Below are positions 7,726 to 17,769 of a stretch of DNA of 64,000 nucleotides, piece after piece; the stretch's first letter is position 1; each line of letters starts with the position of its first letter. The DNA comes from an uncultured Jannaschia sp. (GTDB taxonomy: Bacteria; Pseudomonadota; Alphaproteobacteria; Rhodobacterales; Rhodobacteraceae): positions 425,001 through 489,000 of the forward strand of contig NZ_CANNEZ010000001.1 of NCBI RefSeq assembly GCF_947503795.1. Direction: 5' to 3'. The notes beneath the pieces were generated by a model that saw only the letters and a program-made list of their open reading frames with translations, had not been told where the DNA came from and searched no databases. Both the position numbers and the translations under genes were made by a program.

Positions 7726-8579
7726 CGCGGGCTCTCCGTAGCGGTGTCGCGGGCCGTGGCGGCGACGTCGCGGTCGGGGGCGGAGTGCGGATCGGGGGCT
7801 TCGACCTCGCGGCCCTGTGCGATCTGGATCTCGCGGCGGAGCGTCGCCAGAAGCTCGACGGCGCGCGGCGCGTAGAGGTCGTCGAGCGAGCGGTCATTCC
7901 CGAGGTCGATCTCTACGATGCGCTGGGCGCGGGCGGGCCGGGCGCTGAAGACGACGGTGCGGTCCGAAAGGAACACCGATTCCCGAAGGTCATGGGTGAT
8001 CAGGACGCAGGTCACCCGCTCCTGCCGCCGCAGATCGTGCATCGTCTGCCAGAGATCCTCGCGGGTGAAGGCGTCGAGCGCGCCGAAGGGCTCGTCGAGG
8101 ATCAGGACCTCGGGGCGGTGCACAATCGAGCGGCAGAGCGAGGCGCGCTGACGCATGCCGCCCGAAAGCTCCGACGGCTTCTTGTCCTCGAACCCTTCCA
8201 GACCGACCAGCGCGAGGAGTTCGCGGGCGCGGTCCTGCTGCTGGATCTTCGACATGTCGGTCGAGACGATCTCCAGGGGCAGCATCACGTTCTGCAGGAT
8301 CGTGCGCCATTCCAGAAGGACGGGGTTCTGGAAGGCCATGCCGACCGTGCTGCGCGGCCCGGTCACCGGCTCGCCCCCCAGCCGCACGGCGCCCTGGTCG
8401 GGCTTCATCAGCCCCGCGACGAGGCGGGTCAGGGTGGACTTGCCGCAGCCCGAGGGGCCGACGACGGCGGTGAAACTGCCCTCGGGCATCTCCATCGACA
8501 GGTCGTCCAGCACCGGCAGCGGTCCCGCCGCCGTGGCATAGGCATGGGTGACGTGTTCGAGGGCGATGGGCAGCGACAT
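7722..8579 (-). CDS. ABC transporter ATP-binding protein (SsuB/TauB/ThiZ family)
   Basis: This 285-aa ATPase has Walker A GPSGCGKST (41-49), signature LSGGM (138-142) and Walker B LILDEP (159-164), followed by a D-loop and H-loop. The frame extends 43 codons upstream, but MSLPIALEH at 8579 is the natural family start. The upstream stretch is the GC-rich intergenic hairpin region. The acidic C-terminal tail (about 250-285) is unlike the family core and dispensable-looking. It should energise the adjacent permease. Confidence 0.92.
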   Translation of the reverse strand: MSLPIALEHVTHAYATAAGPLPVLDDLSMEMPEGSFTAVVGPSGCGKSTLTRLVAGLMKPDQGAVRLGGEPVTGPRSTVGMAFQNPVLLEWRTILQNVMLPLEIVSTDMSKIQQQDRARELLALVGLEGFEDKKPSELSGGMRQRASLCRSIVHRPEVLILDEPFGALDAFTREDLWQTMHDLRRQERVTCVLITHDLRESVFLSDRTVVFSARPARAQRIVEIDLGNDRSLDDLYAPRAVELLATLRREIQIAQGREVEAPDPHSAPDRDVAATARDTATESPR

Positions 8580-8672
8580 GGGCAGGGGTGTCCGGGTATC
8601 GGGGGGCCACCCCGGATCAGGCCGGGGACGGGACATGCGCCCGGCGAAGGCGGGGCCGGGCGCGGGGATCGA

Positions 8673-8698
8673 GGGGCGCGCGACGGCGCGCGCGCCCC
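8673..8698. promoter_or_regulatory. Intra-operon hairpin between binding protein and ATPase genes
   Basis: GGGGCGCGCG (8673-8682) and CGCGCGCCCC (8689-8698) form a perfect 10-bp stem with a six-base loop. The hairpin sits 7 bp beyond the binding-protein stop, inside the 125-bp gap. Such stems commonly block 3' exonucleases or partly terminate. That would give more binding protein than transporter, but the role here is inferred. Confidence 0.55.
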
Positions 8699-8704
8699 GT
8701 CGTG

Positions 8705-9718
8705 TCACTTGAGCATGCGATCCGCCGCGTCGGGCAGGTATTGCCCGTCGAAATAGAGGCTCGCGTCAGGCTCGTTCTGGAATTCGTAGACCAGCTTCGT
8801 CTGCTCGATCGCCGCGGCCATCCGGGCGTCGTCGATGCCGCCCATGCCGTTCTCCATCGCAAACGGCGTGGCGACATTGGCGTCGATGGCCAGTTGCAGG
8901 CGACGCTGTTCGAGATCCACATCGCCCGCGGGGTTGCGGTCGATCACGGCCTGCGCGCCCATCGCGGGATCGGCGATGACGTCGGCCCAGCCCTTGGCGA
9001 CGGCCCGCAGGAAGCCCTTCACGGCATCCGGGTTCTCGGCGGCGAAATCCGTGTTCACGATAATCGCGTTGCCGTAGAGATCGACGCCGTGATCCGCCAT
9101 CAGGATGGTGACGATGTCGTCCTCGGGCACGCCGAGGCGGACGAGGTTCAGATAGCTCGAGAAGCTGAAGCCCGTGACGCTGTCGACCTCGCCCTCGGCC
9201 AGCATCGGCTCGCGTGTCGGGAAGCCCACGGGCTCGACGGTGATGCTGTCGACGTCGAGGTCGTTGGCGGCGGCGAAGATCGGAAACTGTGCCCAGGCGC
9301 CGTCGGGCGGCGGCGCGCCCAGCGTCGAGCCGTTGAGCGAGGCGACGTCCGTGATGCCCTGGCTCTTGCGGCCGACGATGGCGAAGGGCGGCTTGTCGTA
9401 GACCATCATCACGGCGGTGACCGGCGCGCCTGGGTTCTGGTCGAGAAAGCGCATCAGCGAATTGATGTCGGCGAAGCCCACGGGGAAGGCGCCGGTCGCG
9501 ACCTTCGGGATGGCGTCGAGCGAGCCTTGGCCCGCGGTGACCTCGACCGACAGGCCCTCGGCTTCGAAATGGCCGTTGTCGATGGCGGCGAAATAGGCGG
9601 CGGACGGGCCCTCGAATTTCCAGTCGAGCGCGAAGGGCATCTCGGTCTGGGCCCAGGCCGGGACGGCGAGGGTCAGGGCGGCGGCGAGGCCGGACAGACG
9701 TGCGAACATTGGTTTCAA
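8705..9718 (-). CDS. ABC transporter periplasmic substrate-binding protein (NMT1/SsuA-like)
   Basis: This 337-aa protein has a signal peptide (cleavage predicted after the AWA near residue 23). An NMT1/THI5-like binding fold follows: FALDWKFEGPSAAYFAAIDNGHF, then a ligand-loop region with GQGSLDAIPKVATG. It feeds the ATPase and permease downstream. The DWKFEGP opening resembles riboflavin- or pyrimidine-precursor (ThiY/RibY-like) binders more than sulfonate binders. I cannot assign the substrate and see no riboswitch upstream. Confidence 0.9.
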   Translation of the reverse strand: MKPMFARLSGLAAALTLAVPAWAQTEMPFALDWKFEGPSAAYFAAIDNGHFEAEGLSVEVTAGQGSLDAIPKVATGAFPVGFADINSLMRFLDQNPGAPVTAVMMVYDKPPFAIVGRKSQGITDVASLNGSTLGAPPPDGAWAQFPIFAAANDLDVDSITVEPVGFPTREPMLAEGEVDSVTGFSFSSYLNLVRLGVPEDDIVTILMADHGVDLYGNAIIVNTDFAAENPDAVKGFLRAVAKGWADVIADPAMGAQAVIDRNPAGDVDLEQRRLQLAIDANVATPFAMENGMGGIDDARMAAAIEQTKLVYEFQNEPDASLYFDGQYLPDAADRMLK

Positions 9719-9920
9719 CTCCCCAGTTGGATCGGCGCCCGGTTGTGCGCGGGCGGCCCGGCAGGGACCAGCCGCGGGGCCGTCGCCGTTCAGCCTGCGC
9801 GCGTCGTTGCTCGGTTTTCAAGCGATTCCCCGAAGTGGCGCCTGATTTCCGGGCAACGCGTCGGGGCTTGCCCGGCCCGGCGGCATCGCCCATTCAGGGC
9901 GGATCGCGACGGGAGGAGCC

Positions 9921-10856
9921 ATGAAGATCGCCGAAACGGTTACATTCGGCGGCGGTGGGCTCGACCGCGCCGAAGACCTGCGCCGCCATCCCGAGCTTCT
10001 GGCCGAACTGCCGGTGCGCACGCTCCTCCTCTGGCGCGGCAAGCCCTTGGTGCGGGGCGACGCGCTGCATGTGATAGACGGGCCCGCGATGACGGATCAC
10101 GGGCATCCGGTGCTGGTCGGCAAGATCGACGGGCACGCCCTGATGGCGCGGGACGTGTCGGGGCTGGCGGTCGACGGCGTGGACGAGGAGACGGGCGCCT
10201 TCCGCGATCCGACGCGGCAAACCCATCCCGACCTGCCGGACAGCACCGAATTCGCCGAGCTGCGCCAGCTCATGACGCAGCTGACCCCGATCGAGGCCGA
10301 GATCGGCGCGACCGCCAAGGGCGTGCTGGAATGGCATCGGACGCACGGGTTCTGCTCCAATTGCGGCACGGCCACGCAGTCGGGAAAGGCCGGATGGATG
10401 CGCGGCTGCGCGGGCTGCGGGCGGATGCATTTCCCGCGCACCGATCCGGTGGTCATCATGCTGGTGACGCGGGGCAACCGCGTGCTGCTCGGCCGGTCGC
10501 CCGCTTGGCCCGAGGGGTTCTTCTCGTGCCTCGCCGGGTTCATGGAGCCGGGCGAGACGATGGAGGCCGCTGTCCGCCGCGAGGTCTGGGAAGAGACGGG
10601 GGTGCATGTCGGACGGGTCGGCTATCTCGCGTCGCAGCCGTGGCCCTTTCCCGGCTCGCTGATGCTGGGCGCCCATGGCGAAGCGACGTCCGATGCCATC
10701 GAGATCGACCCCGAGGAGATCGCCGAGGCGATCTGGCTCGAGCGCGAGGAGCTGATGGACGTTTTCGCCGGTACCCATCCGCGGATCACGCCCGCGCGCG
10801 AAGGGGCGATCGCGCATTTCCTGTTGCGGAACTGGCTGGCCGACCGGCTGGACTGA
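9921..10856 (+). CDS. nudC: NAD(+)/NADH diphosphatase
   Basis: This 311-aa Nudix enzyme cleaves NAD(H) to NMN(H) and AMP, and in bacteria removes NAD caps from RNA. It has a zinc ribbon with Cys145, Cys148, Cys163 and Cys166. The Nudix box runs from about 206 to 228 (GFMEPGE, then REVWEETGV). The NudC-specific motif SQPWPFPGS lies at 238-246. All diagnostic residues are present and the length suits the family. The gene is divergent from the ABC transporter operon. Confidence 0.95.
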   Translation: MKIAETVTFGGGGLDRAEDLRRHPELLAELPVRTLLLWRGKPLVRGDALHVIDGPAMTDHGHPVLVGKIDGHALMARDVSGLAVDGVDEETGAFRDPTRQTHPDLPDSTEFAELRQLMTQLTPIEAEIGATAKGVLEWHRTHGFCSNCGTATQSGKAGWMRGCAGCGRMHFPRTDPVVIMLVTRGNRVLLGRSPAWPEGFFSCLAGFMEPGETMEAAVRREVWEETGVHVGRVGYLASQPWPFPGSLMLGAHGEATSDAIEIDPEEIAEAIWLEREELMDVFAGTHPRITPAREGAIAHFLLRNWLADRLD

Positions 10857-10951
10857 TCGCGCGTCGATCGCCACCTCCGCGATTGACCCGATCGCGCCCT
10901 TCGCAGTATCGGCCCAGCCAGCCCAGCCCCCGTACGAACCCCGGAGTCGCC

Positions 10952-11413
10952 ATGAAATTCGTCGCCGTCGAAGACATCGCCGCCCCGATCGAGCACGTCT
11001 GGGCGCGGGTGTCCGATCTCGACCGGTTCGAGGCGCGGATCGCGCCCCGTGTCGGCCGCATGACGCGCAGCCCCGACGGCGAACCTCGGCCGGGCACCGC
11101 GTGGTCTGCGCGGGCGGAGGTGGCGGGCAAGAAGCGCGACGTGACCGTCACGCTCAACCAGCTGGACGGGCCGCAGCGCATGGACCTGAGTGCCGCGACC
11201 GACGGGATGGACGTGGGCATCGACGTCGCGCTCGAGGCGATGTCGCCGATGCGCACGCGGCTGACCGTGACGACGGAGGCCAAGGCGCGGTCGCTGGCCG
11301 CGCGGCTGATGCTGCAATCGGCCAAGCTGGCGCGGCAGACGCTGGCAAAGCGCTACAAGGGCCGCGTCGCCGAGTTCGCGCAGGCAGTCGAGACGGGCTA
11401 CGGCGCGGGCTGA
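10952..11413 (+). CDS. SRPBCC family protein
   Basis: This 153-aa protein looks like a START/SRPBCC helix-grip fold: MKFVAVEDIAAPIEHVWARVSDLDRFEARI at the start, alternating strands in the middle, and a long C-terminal helix (about 115-145). Such proteins bind hydrophobic ligands. No ligand can be inferred here. The ATG at 10952 follows a weak purine stretch (CCGGAG). It ends within the 3' end of the convergent GST gene (16-bp overlap). Confidence 0.82.
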   Translation: MKFVAVEDIAAPIEHVWARVSDLDRFEARIAPRVGRMTRSPDGEPRPGTAWSARAEVAGKKRDVTVTLNQLDGPQRMDLSAATDGMDVGIDVALEAMSPMRTRLTVTTEAKARSLAARLMLQSAKLARQTLAKRYKGRVAEFAQAVETGYGAG

Positions 11414-12060
11414 GACGGGCGCGGCGGGCCGGGATCGGTCGCCGCGAGCGCGGGCCAGTCGGCGATCGCCGTCCACCAATCGGCCAAAGCGGGGCGGCGC
11501 GCCACGCGGTCAGCCCCCTCGGGGGCCTGCACGAAGGCCGCGACCATCGGCGCGAGATGGCAATCGGCCAGAGTGATTGCCGTGCCGTCCAGCACGAGCC
11601 CTTCGGCGGCCACGGCGTCCAGCGCGTCGAGCACCGGCCCGGCGGCGGCCAGCCCGTCCGCGATGGCGTCCGGGTCGGCGGCCACGCCCATCGCGGAGCG
11701 GAAGACGGCATGGGAATAGACGCCGCGCACCATCGGGCGATAGGCGTAGGCATCGACGATCGAGATGACCTGCGCCATCCGCGCCGCGGCGCGGGCGTCG
11801 GCGGGCACCATCGGCGGGCCGGGAAAGGCCGCATCGACATAGCGTGTGATCGCCGCCGTCTCGTAGATCGTGGTGTCGCCATGGACGAGGATCGGCACCC
11901 GCCCGAACGGATGCAGCCGGCCCAGCGCGGGGTCGGGCGGATCGGCGAAGGGGTCGATCTCGGCCGTGGCATGGTCGACGCCCTTGGCACAGAGCGCGAG
12001 GCGGGCGACGCGGGTATAGACGCTGTAGCGGTAGCCGTAGAGGACCACCGCGTCTGTCAC
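11398..12060 (-). CDS. Glutathione S-transferase family protein
   Basis: This 220-aa protein has an N-terminal thioredoxin-like domain with YRYSVYTRVARLAL and the cis-proline/ligand motif GRVPILVHGDTTIYETAAI. An all-helical C-terminal domain with LADCHLAP follows. This is the classic GST plan. Ser13 or Tyr in the first helix could be the catalytic hydroxyl. The start overlaps the pheA stop by 4 bp, so it is translated as the second gene of that operon. Pairing of GST-like and prephenate dehydratase genes has no clear metabolic logic that I know of. Confidence 0.88.
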   Translation of the reverse strand: MTDAVVLYGYRYSVYTRVARLALCAKGVDHATAEIDPFADPPDPALGRLHPFGRVPILVHGDTTIYETAAITRYVDAAFPGPPMVPADARAAARMAQVISIVDAYAYRPMVRGVYSHAVFRSAMGVAADPDAIADGLAAAGPVLDALDAVAAEGLVLDGTAITLADCHLAPMVAAFVQAPEGADRVARRPALADWWTAIADWPALAATDPGPPRPSQPAP

Positions 12061-12905
12061 GCCGCGCCGCCGCCTTCGAAATGCTCCGGATCGGCGGGAT
12101 AGACCCCGAGGATGTCGAGCGCCGAGGTGAAGTAGCGCAGTTCCTCGAGGGCGCGGGCGACGGGCGGGTCGTCGGGATGCCCTTCGATATCGGCGTAGAA
12201 CTGGGTCGCGGTGAAGACGCCGTCGACCATGTAGCTCTCGAGCTTGGTCATGTTGACGCCGTTGGTCGCGAAGCCGCCCATCGCCTTGTAGAGCGCGGCG
12301 GGGATGTTGCGGACGCGGAAGACGAAGGTCGTCTTGATCGGCCCCGAGCTAGGCGCGGCGCGGGTCGGATCGCGCGACATGATGAGAAAGCGCGTGGTGT
12401 TGCGGTCGTGGTCCTCGATATGCCTTGCCAGCACGTCGAGCCCGTAGATGTGACCCGCCATCTCGGAGGCGAGCGCGGCCTCGGCGGGATCACCGGCCGC
12501 GGCGATCTGCTTGGCGGACCCGGCGGTGTCCGCGCCGATCCGGGGGCGGATGCCATGGGTCCCGAGGAAGTGGCGGCACTGGCCCAGAAGCACGGTGTGG
12601 GATTGCGCGACCCGCACGTCCTCGAGCCGCGTGCCGGGCACGGCGAGGAGGTTGATATGCACGCGCACGAAGGCCTCCTCGATGATGTGGAGGCCGGAAT
12701 GGGGCAGCAGCGAATGGATGTCGGCCACGCGCCCGTAGGTCGAGTTCTCGACCGGCAGCATGGCCAGGTCGGCCGTGCCGTCGCGGACGGCGGCGATGGC
12801 GTCCTCGAAGGTCGGGCAGGGCAGGGGATCGTGATCGGGCCGCGCCTCGTGGCAGGCCTGGTGCGAATAGGCGCCCAGCTCCCCCTGGAAGGCAATCGTC
12901 GACAT
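12057..12905 (-). CDS. pheA: Prephenate dehydratase
   Basis: This 282-aa enzyme turns prephenate into phenylpyruvate in phenylalanine synthesis. The catalytic domain begins at residue 4 (AFQGELGAYSHQA). It contains LPVENSTYGRV and the TRF motif (NTTRFLIM). An ACT regulatory domain follows (from about 187, TTFVFRVRNIPAALYKAMGGF, with NMTKLES). That predicts feedback control by phenylalanine. This is a monofunctional form without chorismate mutase. The start at 12905 is preferred over an upstream extension because of homology and a GAGGG sequence nearby. Confidence 0.95.
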   Translation of the reverse strand: MSTIAFQGELGAYSHQACHEARPDHDPLPCPTFEDAIAAVRDGTADLAMLPVENSTYGRVADIHSLLPHSGLHIIEEAFVRVHINLLAVPGTRLEDVRVAQSHTVLLGQCRHFLGTHGIRPRIGADTAGSAKQIAAAGDPAEAALASEMAGHIYGLDVLARHIEDHDRNTTRFLIMSRDPTRAAPSSGPIKTTFVFRVRNIPAALYKAMGGFATNGVNMTKLESYMVDGVFTATQFYADIEGHPDDPPVARALEELRYFTSALDILGVYPADPEHFEGGGAA

Positions 12906-13013
12906 CGTTGAACCCTCGCGGCGCTGGTGCGTTTGGTCGCGGGGACGCCACTTGCTTCCCCGGCCCGAGTTCACATACATACCCGCGAGCCCAGACGCGA
13001 GAGAGTGCAGCAT

Positions 13014-13538
13014 ATGGATACGATGACGATCACCAAGGCCGGCGGCGCGATTTGCGGGTCACTTCTGATCGCACTGCTGGGTTTGTGGTTCGCCGAGGGG
13101 CTTTATCATTCGGACACGGGTCACGGCGAAGAGCATGCTGCGGGCTATGCGATCATCGTCGAGAGCGAGGATGCCGGGGCCGACGTGGACGATGCCGTCC
13201 CCGAGGCCCCCTTCGAAGAGGTCTACGTCAACGCCTCCGCTGACGCGGGAGAGCGTCTCTGGCGGCAATGTTCGGCCTGTCACCAGCTCGAAGCCGGCGC
13301 GAATGCGACCGGCCCCTATCTTCACGGTGTCGTTGGACGGGCCAAGCATTCCGTCGATGGCTACGACTATTCCGATGCGCTCCTGTCACAGGATGGCGAA
13401 TGGACGCCGGAGAACATCTCGGCCTTCCTCGAGAACCCGCGTGAATACGCGCCGGGCACCAAGATGGCCTACCGCGGCATGGAAGATGTCGAGGACCGGG
13501 CGAACCTGATCGCCTATCTCGCGACCTTCGGCGGCTGA
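13014..13538 (+). CDS. cycM: Membrane-anchored cytochrome c552 (CycM/cytochrome cy type)
   Basis: This 174-aa protein has an uncleaved N-terminal membrane anchor (about residues 9-30). An acidic periplasmic linker follows, then one c-type heme domain with CSACH (Cys86, Cys89, His90) and the sixth ligand Met151 in GTKMAY. It closely resembles Paracoccus CycM, which carries electrons from the bc1 complex to cytochrome c oxidase. The ATG at 13014 matches that N-terminus (MDTMTITKA). The gene is divergent from pheA and has its own terminator. Confidence 0.94.
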   Translation: MDTMTITKAGGAICGSLLIALLGLWFAEGLYHSDTGHGEEHAAGYAIIVESEDAGADVDDAVPEAPFEEVYVNASADAGERLWRQCSACHQLEAGANATGPYLHGVVGRAKHSVDGYDYSDALLSQDGEWTPENISAFLENPREYAPGTKMAYRGMEDVEDRANLIAYLATFGG

Positions 13539-13560
13539 GATCCGCCCCCGACATGCAGCG

Positions 13561-13586
13561 GGGCTGTCCATCGGGGCGGCCCTTTT
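13561..13586 (+). terminator. Intrinsic terminator after cycM
   Basis: GGGCTGTCC (13561-13569) pairs with GGGCGGCCC (13574-13582) in a 9-bp stem with two G-U pairs and a four-base loop. TTTT follows at 13583-13586. It separates cycM from the peptide-transporter operon. Confidence 0.75.
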
Positions 13587-13714
13587 CGCGCGCCTTTCCC
13601 CGTGGCGCCAATGCCCTATCTCACGCACTGGTGAATCGAACGGGTCGCCGCGCCCCTTGCGCCCGGTCGCGCCCGCTCTTTACCTGTTCGCCAACCTTTA
13701 GGGAGGGCCTGTCC

Positions 13715-15559
13715 ATGCTCGCACGTGCCGCCGCCATCGCCATTCTCGCCGCCGCCCCCGCCGCGGCCCAGGAGAATGTCACCGTCAGCCACGGCTACAC
13801 GAATTTCGGCGAGCTCAAATACGGCCCCGACGAGGTGCTGGCCTACGTCAATCCCGATGCGCCCAAGGGCGGCGAGATCAGCCTCGCGACGCTGGCCACC
13901 TTCGACAGCTTCAACCCCTACGCGCGCAAGGGCGTGGCGGAATCGACCGCCGCCGATCTGGTCTACGAGCGGATCATGTTTTCGGCCGCCGACGATCCTT
14001 ACGGCACCTACTGCTATCTCTGCACGACAATCGAATATCCCGACGACCTCGAATGGCTAATCATCAACTTGCGCGAGGACGTGACCTTCTCGGACGGCAC
14101 GCCGATGACCGCCGAGGACGTGGTGTTCACCGCGAACCTCTTCCTCGAACAGGGCATCCCGGAGTTCCGGCAGGCGATCGGCAACTTCTTCTCGAAGATC
14201 GAGGCGACCGGCCCCTACCAGGTCCGCTACGAGTTCGGGCCCGATGCCGACTTCCGGACGCGCGTGGCGCAATCCGGTGCCTGGGTCGCGTGGTCGAAGG
14301 CGTGGTTCGAGGAGAGCGGCCAGCGCCTTGACGATAGCTCCGACCGGCCCTTCCTCGGAACCGGGCCATATGTGCTCGACCGGGTCGATATGGGGCGCAA
14401 CGTCGTCTACCGGAAGGATCCCGACTGGTGGGGCGCGGACGTGCCGTCGAATGTCGGGCGGCACAATTTCGATGCCGTCCGGATCGAGGCGTTTCTCGAT
14501 CAGACCGCCGCGCTCGAAGCGTTTAAGGCGGGCGAGTACACCGTGCGCACGCCCGGATCGGCGCGCGAATGGGCGGTCGACTACAACTTCCCGGCGGTCG
14601 AACGGGGTGACGTGATCGCCGAGACGATCCCCGACGGCGGCATCGACGCGGCGCGCGGACTGGCCTTCAACCTGCGCCGCGAGAAGTGGCAGGATCCACG
14701 GGTGCGCGACGCGGTGCGGATGCTCTTCAACTTCGAATGGTCGAACGAGACGCTGTTCAACGGTCTCTACGAGCGGCCCTATTCCGTCTGGGGCAATTCC
14801 GACCTGGCCGCCGACGGCCCGCCCACGCCGGGCGAGCTGGCCGTGCTGGAGCCGCTGGTCGCCGAGGGCCTGCTGGACGAGGCGATCCTGACCGAGGACG
14901 CCGTCATGCCGCCGGTCAGCGATCCGTCGGGCAACGCGCCCGACCGCCGCACCCGCCGCGAGGCAACGCGGCTTCTGGCCGAAGCCGGCTGGACCGTGGG
15001 CGATGACGGCCTTCTGCGCAACGAGGCGGGCGAGACGCTGACGCTTTCGATCATCCAGTTCGACGCCAATCTCGACCGGGTGATGAACCCGTTCATCCAG
15101 AACCTGCGCCTTGTCGGGATCGACGCAAGCCTGCGCCGCACGGACACGTCGCAATATGTCGAGCTGCGCCGCAACCGCGACTGGGACCTGTCGAACATCA
15201 TTCCGGGGCAGGGATACGAGCCGGGGCCGGGCCTCGTGCAATGGTTCGGCAGCGAGACGCGCGAGGACAGCAGCCGCAATATCATGGGTCTCGCCGATCC
15301 GGCGGTCGACAGCCTGATCGAGTCGGTCGTCGTCTCGGACACGCTCGACGATCTGCGCGACCGCACGCGCGCGCTTGATCGGGTGCTGCGCGCCCATGGC
15401 TTCTGGCTGGCGCAGTGGGAGAACCGGGACATCTGGGTGGCCTACTGGAACCAGTACGGGCGGCCCGATCCGCTGCCGCCGCTGGCGGTCGGCCTTCTGG
15501 ATTTCTGGTGGTACGAGGCCGAGAAGGCCGAAGCCCTGCGGGCCTCCGGGGCGCTGTAA
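13715..15559 (+). CDS. yejA: Peptide ABC transporter substrate-binding protein (YejA-like, SBP family 5)
   Basis: This 614-aa secreted protein has a signal peptide (residues 1-20, ending AAAQ). It has the family-5 binding-protein features typical of Yej[41 protein letters not shown], and a late [14 protein letters not shown] loop. It should capture oligopeptides or microcin C-like compounds and hand them to YejBEF. The open frame extends upstream to 13553, but that part covers the terminator and is not homologous. GGGAGG precedes the ATG at 13715. Confidence 0.93.
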   Translation: MLARAAAIAILAAAPAAAQENVTVSHGYTNFGELKYGPDEVLAYVNPDAPKGGEISLATLATFDSFNPYARKGVAESTAADLVYERIMFSAADDPYGTYCYLCTTIEYPDDLEWLIINLREDVTFSDGTPMTAEDVVFTANLFLEQGIPEFRQAIGNFFSKIEATGPYQVRYEFGPDADFRTRVAQSGAWVAWSKAWFEESGQRLDDSSDRPFLGTGPYVLDRVDMGRNVVYRKDPDWWGADVPSNVGRHNFDAVRIEAFLDQTAALEAFKAGEYTVRTPGSAREWAVDYNFPAVERGDVIAETIPDGGIDAARGLAFNLRREKWQDPRVRDAVRMLFNFEWSNETLFNGLYERPYSVWGNSDLAADGPPTPGELAVLEPLVAEGLLDEAILTEDAVMPPVSDPSGNAPDRRTRREATRLLAEAGWTVGDDGLLRNEAGETLTLSIIQFDANLDRVMNPFIQNLRLVGIDASLRRTDTSQYVELRRNRDWDLSNIIPGQGYEPGPGLVQWFGSETREDSSRNIMGLADPAVDSLIESVVVSDTLDDLRDRTRALDRVLRAHGFWLAQWENRDIWVAYWNQYGRPDPLPPLAVGLLDFWWYEAEKAEALRASGAL

Positions 15560-15566
15560 CCTCCCG

Positions 15567-16655
15567 ATGGGCGCCTACATTCTCCGACGTCTGTTGCTCA
15601 TGATCCCGACGCTGCTCGGGATCATGATCATCAACTTCACGCTGGTGCAGTTCGTGCCGGGCGGCCCGGTCGAGCAGATCCTCGCCCAGCTCGAGGGTGG
15701 TGGCGACGTCTTCGGCAACATCTCCGGCGCCTCGACCGAGCTGCAGGAGGGTCAGGGCCAGGGCAACAACTCGGGCTATGCCGGCGCCCAGGGTCTGCCG
15801 CAGGAATTCATCGACGAGCTGGAGGCCCAGTTCGGTTTCGACAAGCCGCCGCTGGAGCGGTTCCTCAACATGATGTGGGACTACATGCGGTTCGACTTCG
15901 GCGAGAGCTACTTCCGCTCGATCTCGGTCGTGGACCTCGTGATCGAGAAGATGCCCGTATCGATCACGCTGGGCCTCTGGTCGACGCTGATCGCCTACCT
16001 CATTTCGATCCCGCTGGGTATCCGCAAGGCCGTGCGCGACGGCTCGGGCTTCGACACCTGGACCTCGGGCGTCGTGATCGTGGCCTACGCCATTCCCGGC
16101 TTCCTCTTCGCGATTCTGCTTCTGGTCGTCTTCGCGGGGGGCAGCTACCTGCAATGGTTCCCGCTGCGCGGCCTGACCTCGGACAATTTCGAGACGCTCT
16201 CGCCGATCGGCAAGGCGCTCGATTACCTGCACCACATCGCGCTGCCGGTGCTGGCCTCGACCATCTCGGCCTTCGCGGGGCTGACGCTCCTGACGAAGAA
16301 CTCGTTCCTCGACGAGATCCGCAAGCAATACGTCGTCACCGCCAAGGCCAAGGGCCTGCCGGAAAGCCGCGTCCTTTACGGGCACGTCTTCCGCAACGCG
16401 ATGCTGATCGTGATCTCGGGTTTCCCGGCGCTCTTCGTCAGCGTGTTCTTCGGCGGCTCGCTCATCATCGAGACGATCTTCTCGCTGGACGGGCTGGGAC
16501 GGCTGGGCTTCGAGGCCGCGGTCAGCCGCGATTACCCGGTGATGTTCGGCACGCTCTTCACCTTCTCGCTGATCGGGCTGGTCATGGGGCTGATCACGGA
16601 CCTGACCTATATCTGGATCGACCCCCGGATCGACTTCGAGAGCCGGGAGGCCTGA
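15567..16655 (+). CDS. yejB: Peptide ABC transporter permease (YejB)
   Basis: This 362-aa permease starts [20 protein letters not shown]. It has the long periplasmic insertion after the first helix that marks YejB (about 45-85, Gly/Gln/Asn-rich). The EAA loop is in [21 protein letters not shown]. It has six predicted helices. The gene starts 7 bp after yejA. The frame could extend upstream into yejA, but the chosen start is the family start. Confidence 0.93.
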   Translation: MGAYILRRLLLMIPTLLGIMIINFTLVQFVPGGPVEQILAQLEGGGDVFGNISGASTELQEGQGQGNNSGYAGAQGLPQEFIDELEAQFGFDKPPLERFLNMMWDYMRFDFGESYFRSISVVDLVIEKMPVSITLGLWSTLIAYLISIPLGIRKAVRDGSGFDTWTSGVVIVAYAIPGFLFAILLLVVFAGGSYLQWFPLRGLTSDNFETLSPIGKALDYLHHIALPVLASTISAFAGLTLLTKNSFLDEIRKQYVVTAKAKGLPESRVLYGHVFRNAMLIVISGFPALFVSVFFGGSLIIETIFSLDGLGRLGFEAAVSRDYPVMFGTLFTFSLIGLVMGLITDLTYIWIDPRIDFESREA

Positions 16656-16659
16656 CGCC

Positions 16660-17769
16660 GTGGCCCTCTCCCCCCTCAACCAGCGGCGGCTGCGCAACTT
16701 CCGCAAGAACCGGCGCGCCGTCTGGTCGCTGGCGATCTTCACGGTGCTGTTCGGGCTGAGCCTGATCGCCGAGCTCATCGCCAACGACAAGCCGCTCCTC
16801 GTCTCGTATCGGGGCGAGTTGCACGTGCCGGTCTTCGCGTTCTATCCCGAGACGGCGTTCGGCGGCGATTTCCAGACCGAGGCGGCCTATACCGATATCG
16901 AGGTCCAGTGCCTGATCGTGTCGGGCGGCCTTGAGGATTGCTTCGACGACCCCGAGGGCGTCATCGCCGAGGTCGAGGCGACGAACGCCGTCGCGGGCGA
17001 GCCGGTCGAGGCGGGGTGGATCCTCTGGCCGCTCATTCCCTACAGCTACAACACGGTGAACGACATCGACGGCGCGGCGCCCTCGGCCCCCGACGGCCAG
17101 CACCTGCTGGGCACCGACGACACTGCGCGCGACGTGCTGGCAAGGGTGATCTACGGCTTCCGCCTCTCGGTCATGTTCGCGCTGATCGTAACGCTGCTGA
17201 CCTCGGTCATCGGCATTGCGGCGGGGGCGGTACAGGGCTTCTTCGGCGGCTGGACGGACCTCATCTTCCAGCGGATCATCGAGATCCTGGGCGGGGTGCC
17301 GAGCCTCTACATCATCATCATCGTGGCCGCGATCATACCGATGAACTTCTGGCTGCTGGTCGGGCTGTCGGTCCTGTTCGGCTGGACGGCGCTGGTGGGC
17401 GTGGTGCGGGCCGAGTTCCTGCGTGCGCGCAACTTCGAATACGTCCGCGCCGCCCGCGCGCTGGGCGTCGGCAACGGCACGATCATGTTCCGACACGTTC
17501 TGCCCAACGCGATGGTCGCGACGCTGACCTTCCTGCCGTTCCTCGTCACGGGCTCGATCGCGGGGCTGGCCTCGCTCGATTTCCTCGGCTTCGGCCTGCC
17601 CTCCTCGGCGCCGTCGCTGGGCGAGTTGACGCTGCAAGCCAAGCAGAACCTGCAGGCCCCGTGGCTGGCCTTCACGGCCTTCTTCACCTTCGCGATCATG
17701 CTGTCGCTGCTGGTCTTCATCTTCGAGGGCGTCCGCGATGCCTTCGATCCGCGGAAGACCTTCGCATGA
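16660..17769 (+). CDS. yejE: Peptide ABC transporter permease (YejE)
   Basis: This 369-aa permease is the second membrane subunit. It has one N-terminal helix, a large periplasmic domain (about 45-140, including QCLIVSGGLEDCFDD with two cysteines that could form a disulfide), then five helices and the EAA loop RAARALGVGNGTIMFRHVLPN. It begins with GTG at 16660, four bases after the yejB stop. Its stop overlaps the yejF start (ATGA). Confidence 0.93.
   Translation: MALSPLNQRRLRNFRKNRRAVWSLAIFTVLFGLSLIAELIANDKPLLVSYRGELHVPVFAFYPETAFGGDFQTEAAYTDIEVQCLIVSGGLEDCFDDPEGVIAEVEATNAVAGEPVEAGWILWPLIPYSYNTVNDIDGAAPSAPDGQHLLGTDDTARDVLARVIYGFRLSVMFALIVTLLTSVIGIAAGAVQGFFGGWTDLIFQRIIEILGGVPSLYIIIIVAAIIPMNFWLLVGLSVLFGWTALVGVVRAEFLRARNFEYVRAARALGVGNGTIMFRHVLPNAMVATLTFLPFLVTGSIAGLASLDFLGFGLPSSAPSLGELTLQAKQNLQAPWLAFTAFFTFAIMLSLLVFIFEGVRDAFDPRKTFA

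Noticed and set aside
8588-11413. A 941-codon plus-strand open frame
   Set aside because: It runs antisense through the ABC transporter genes and only its last 153 codons (SRPBCC protein) are real.
12906-13013. N-terminal extensions of pheA and cycM through the shared gap
   Set aside because: Both frames stay open, but the extensions overlap each other head to head, lack family similarity and would leave no promoter.
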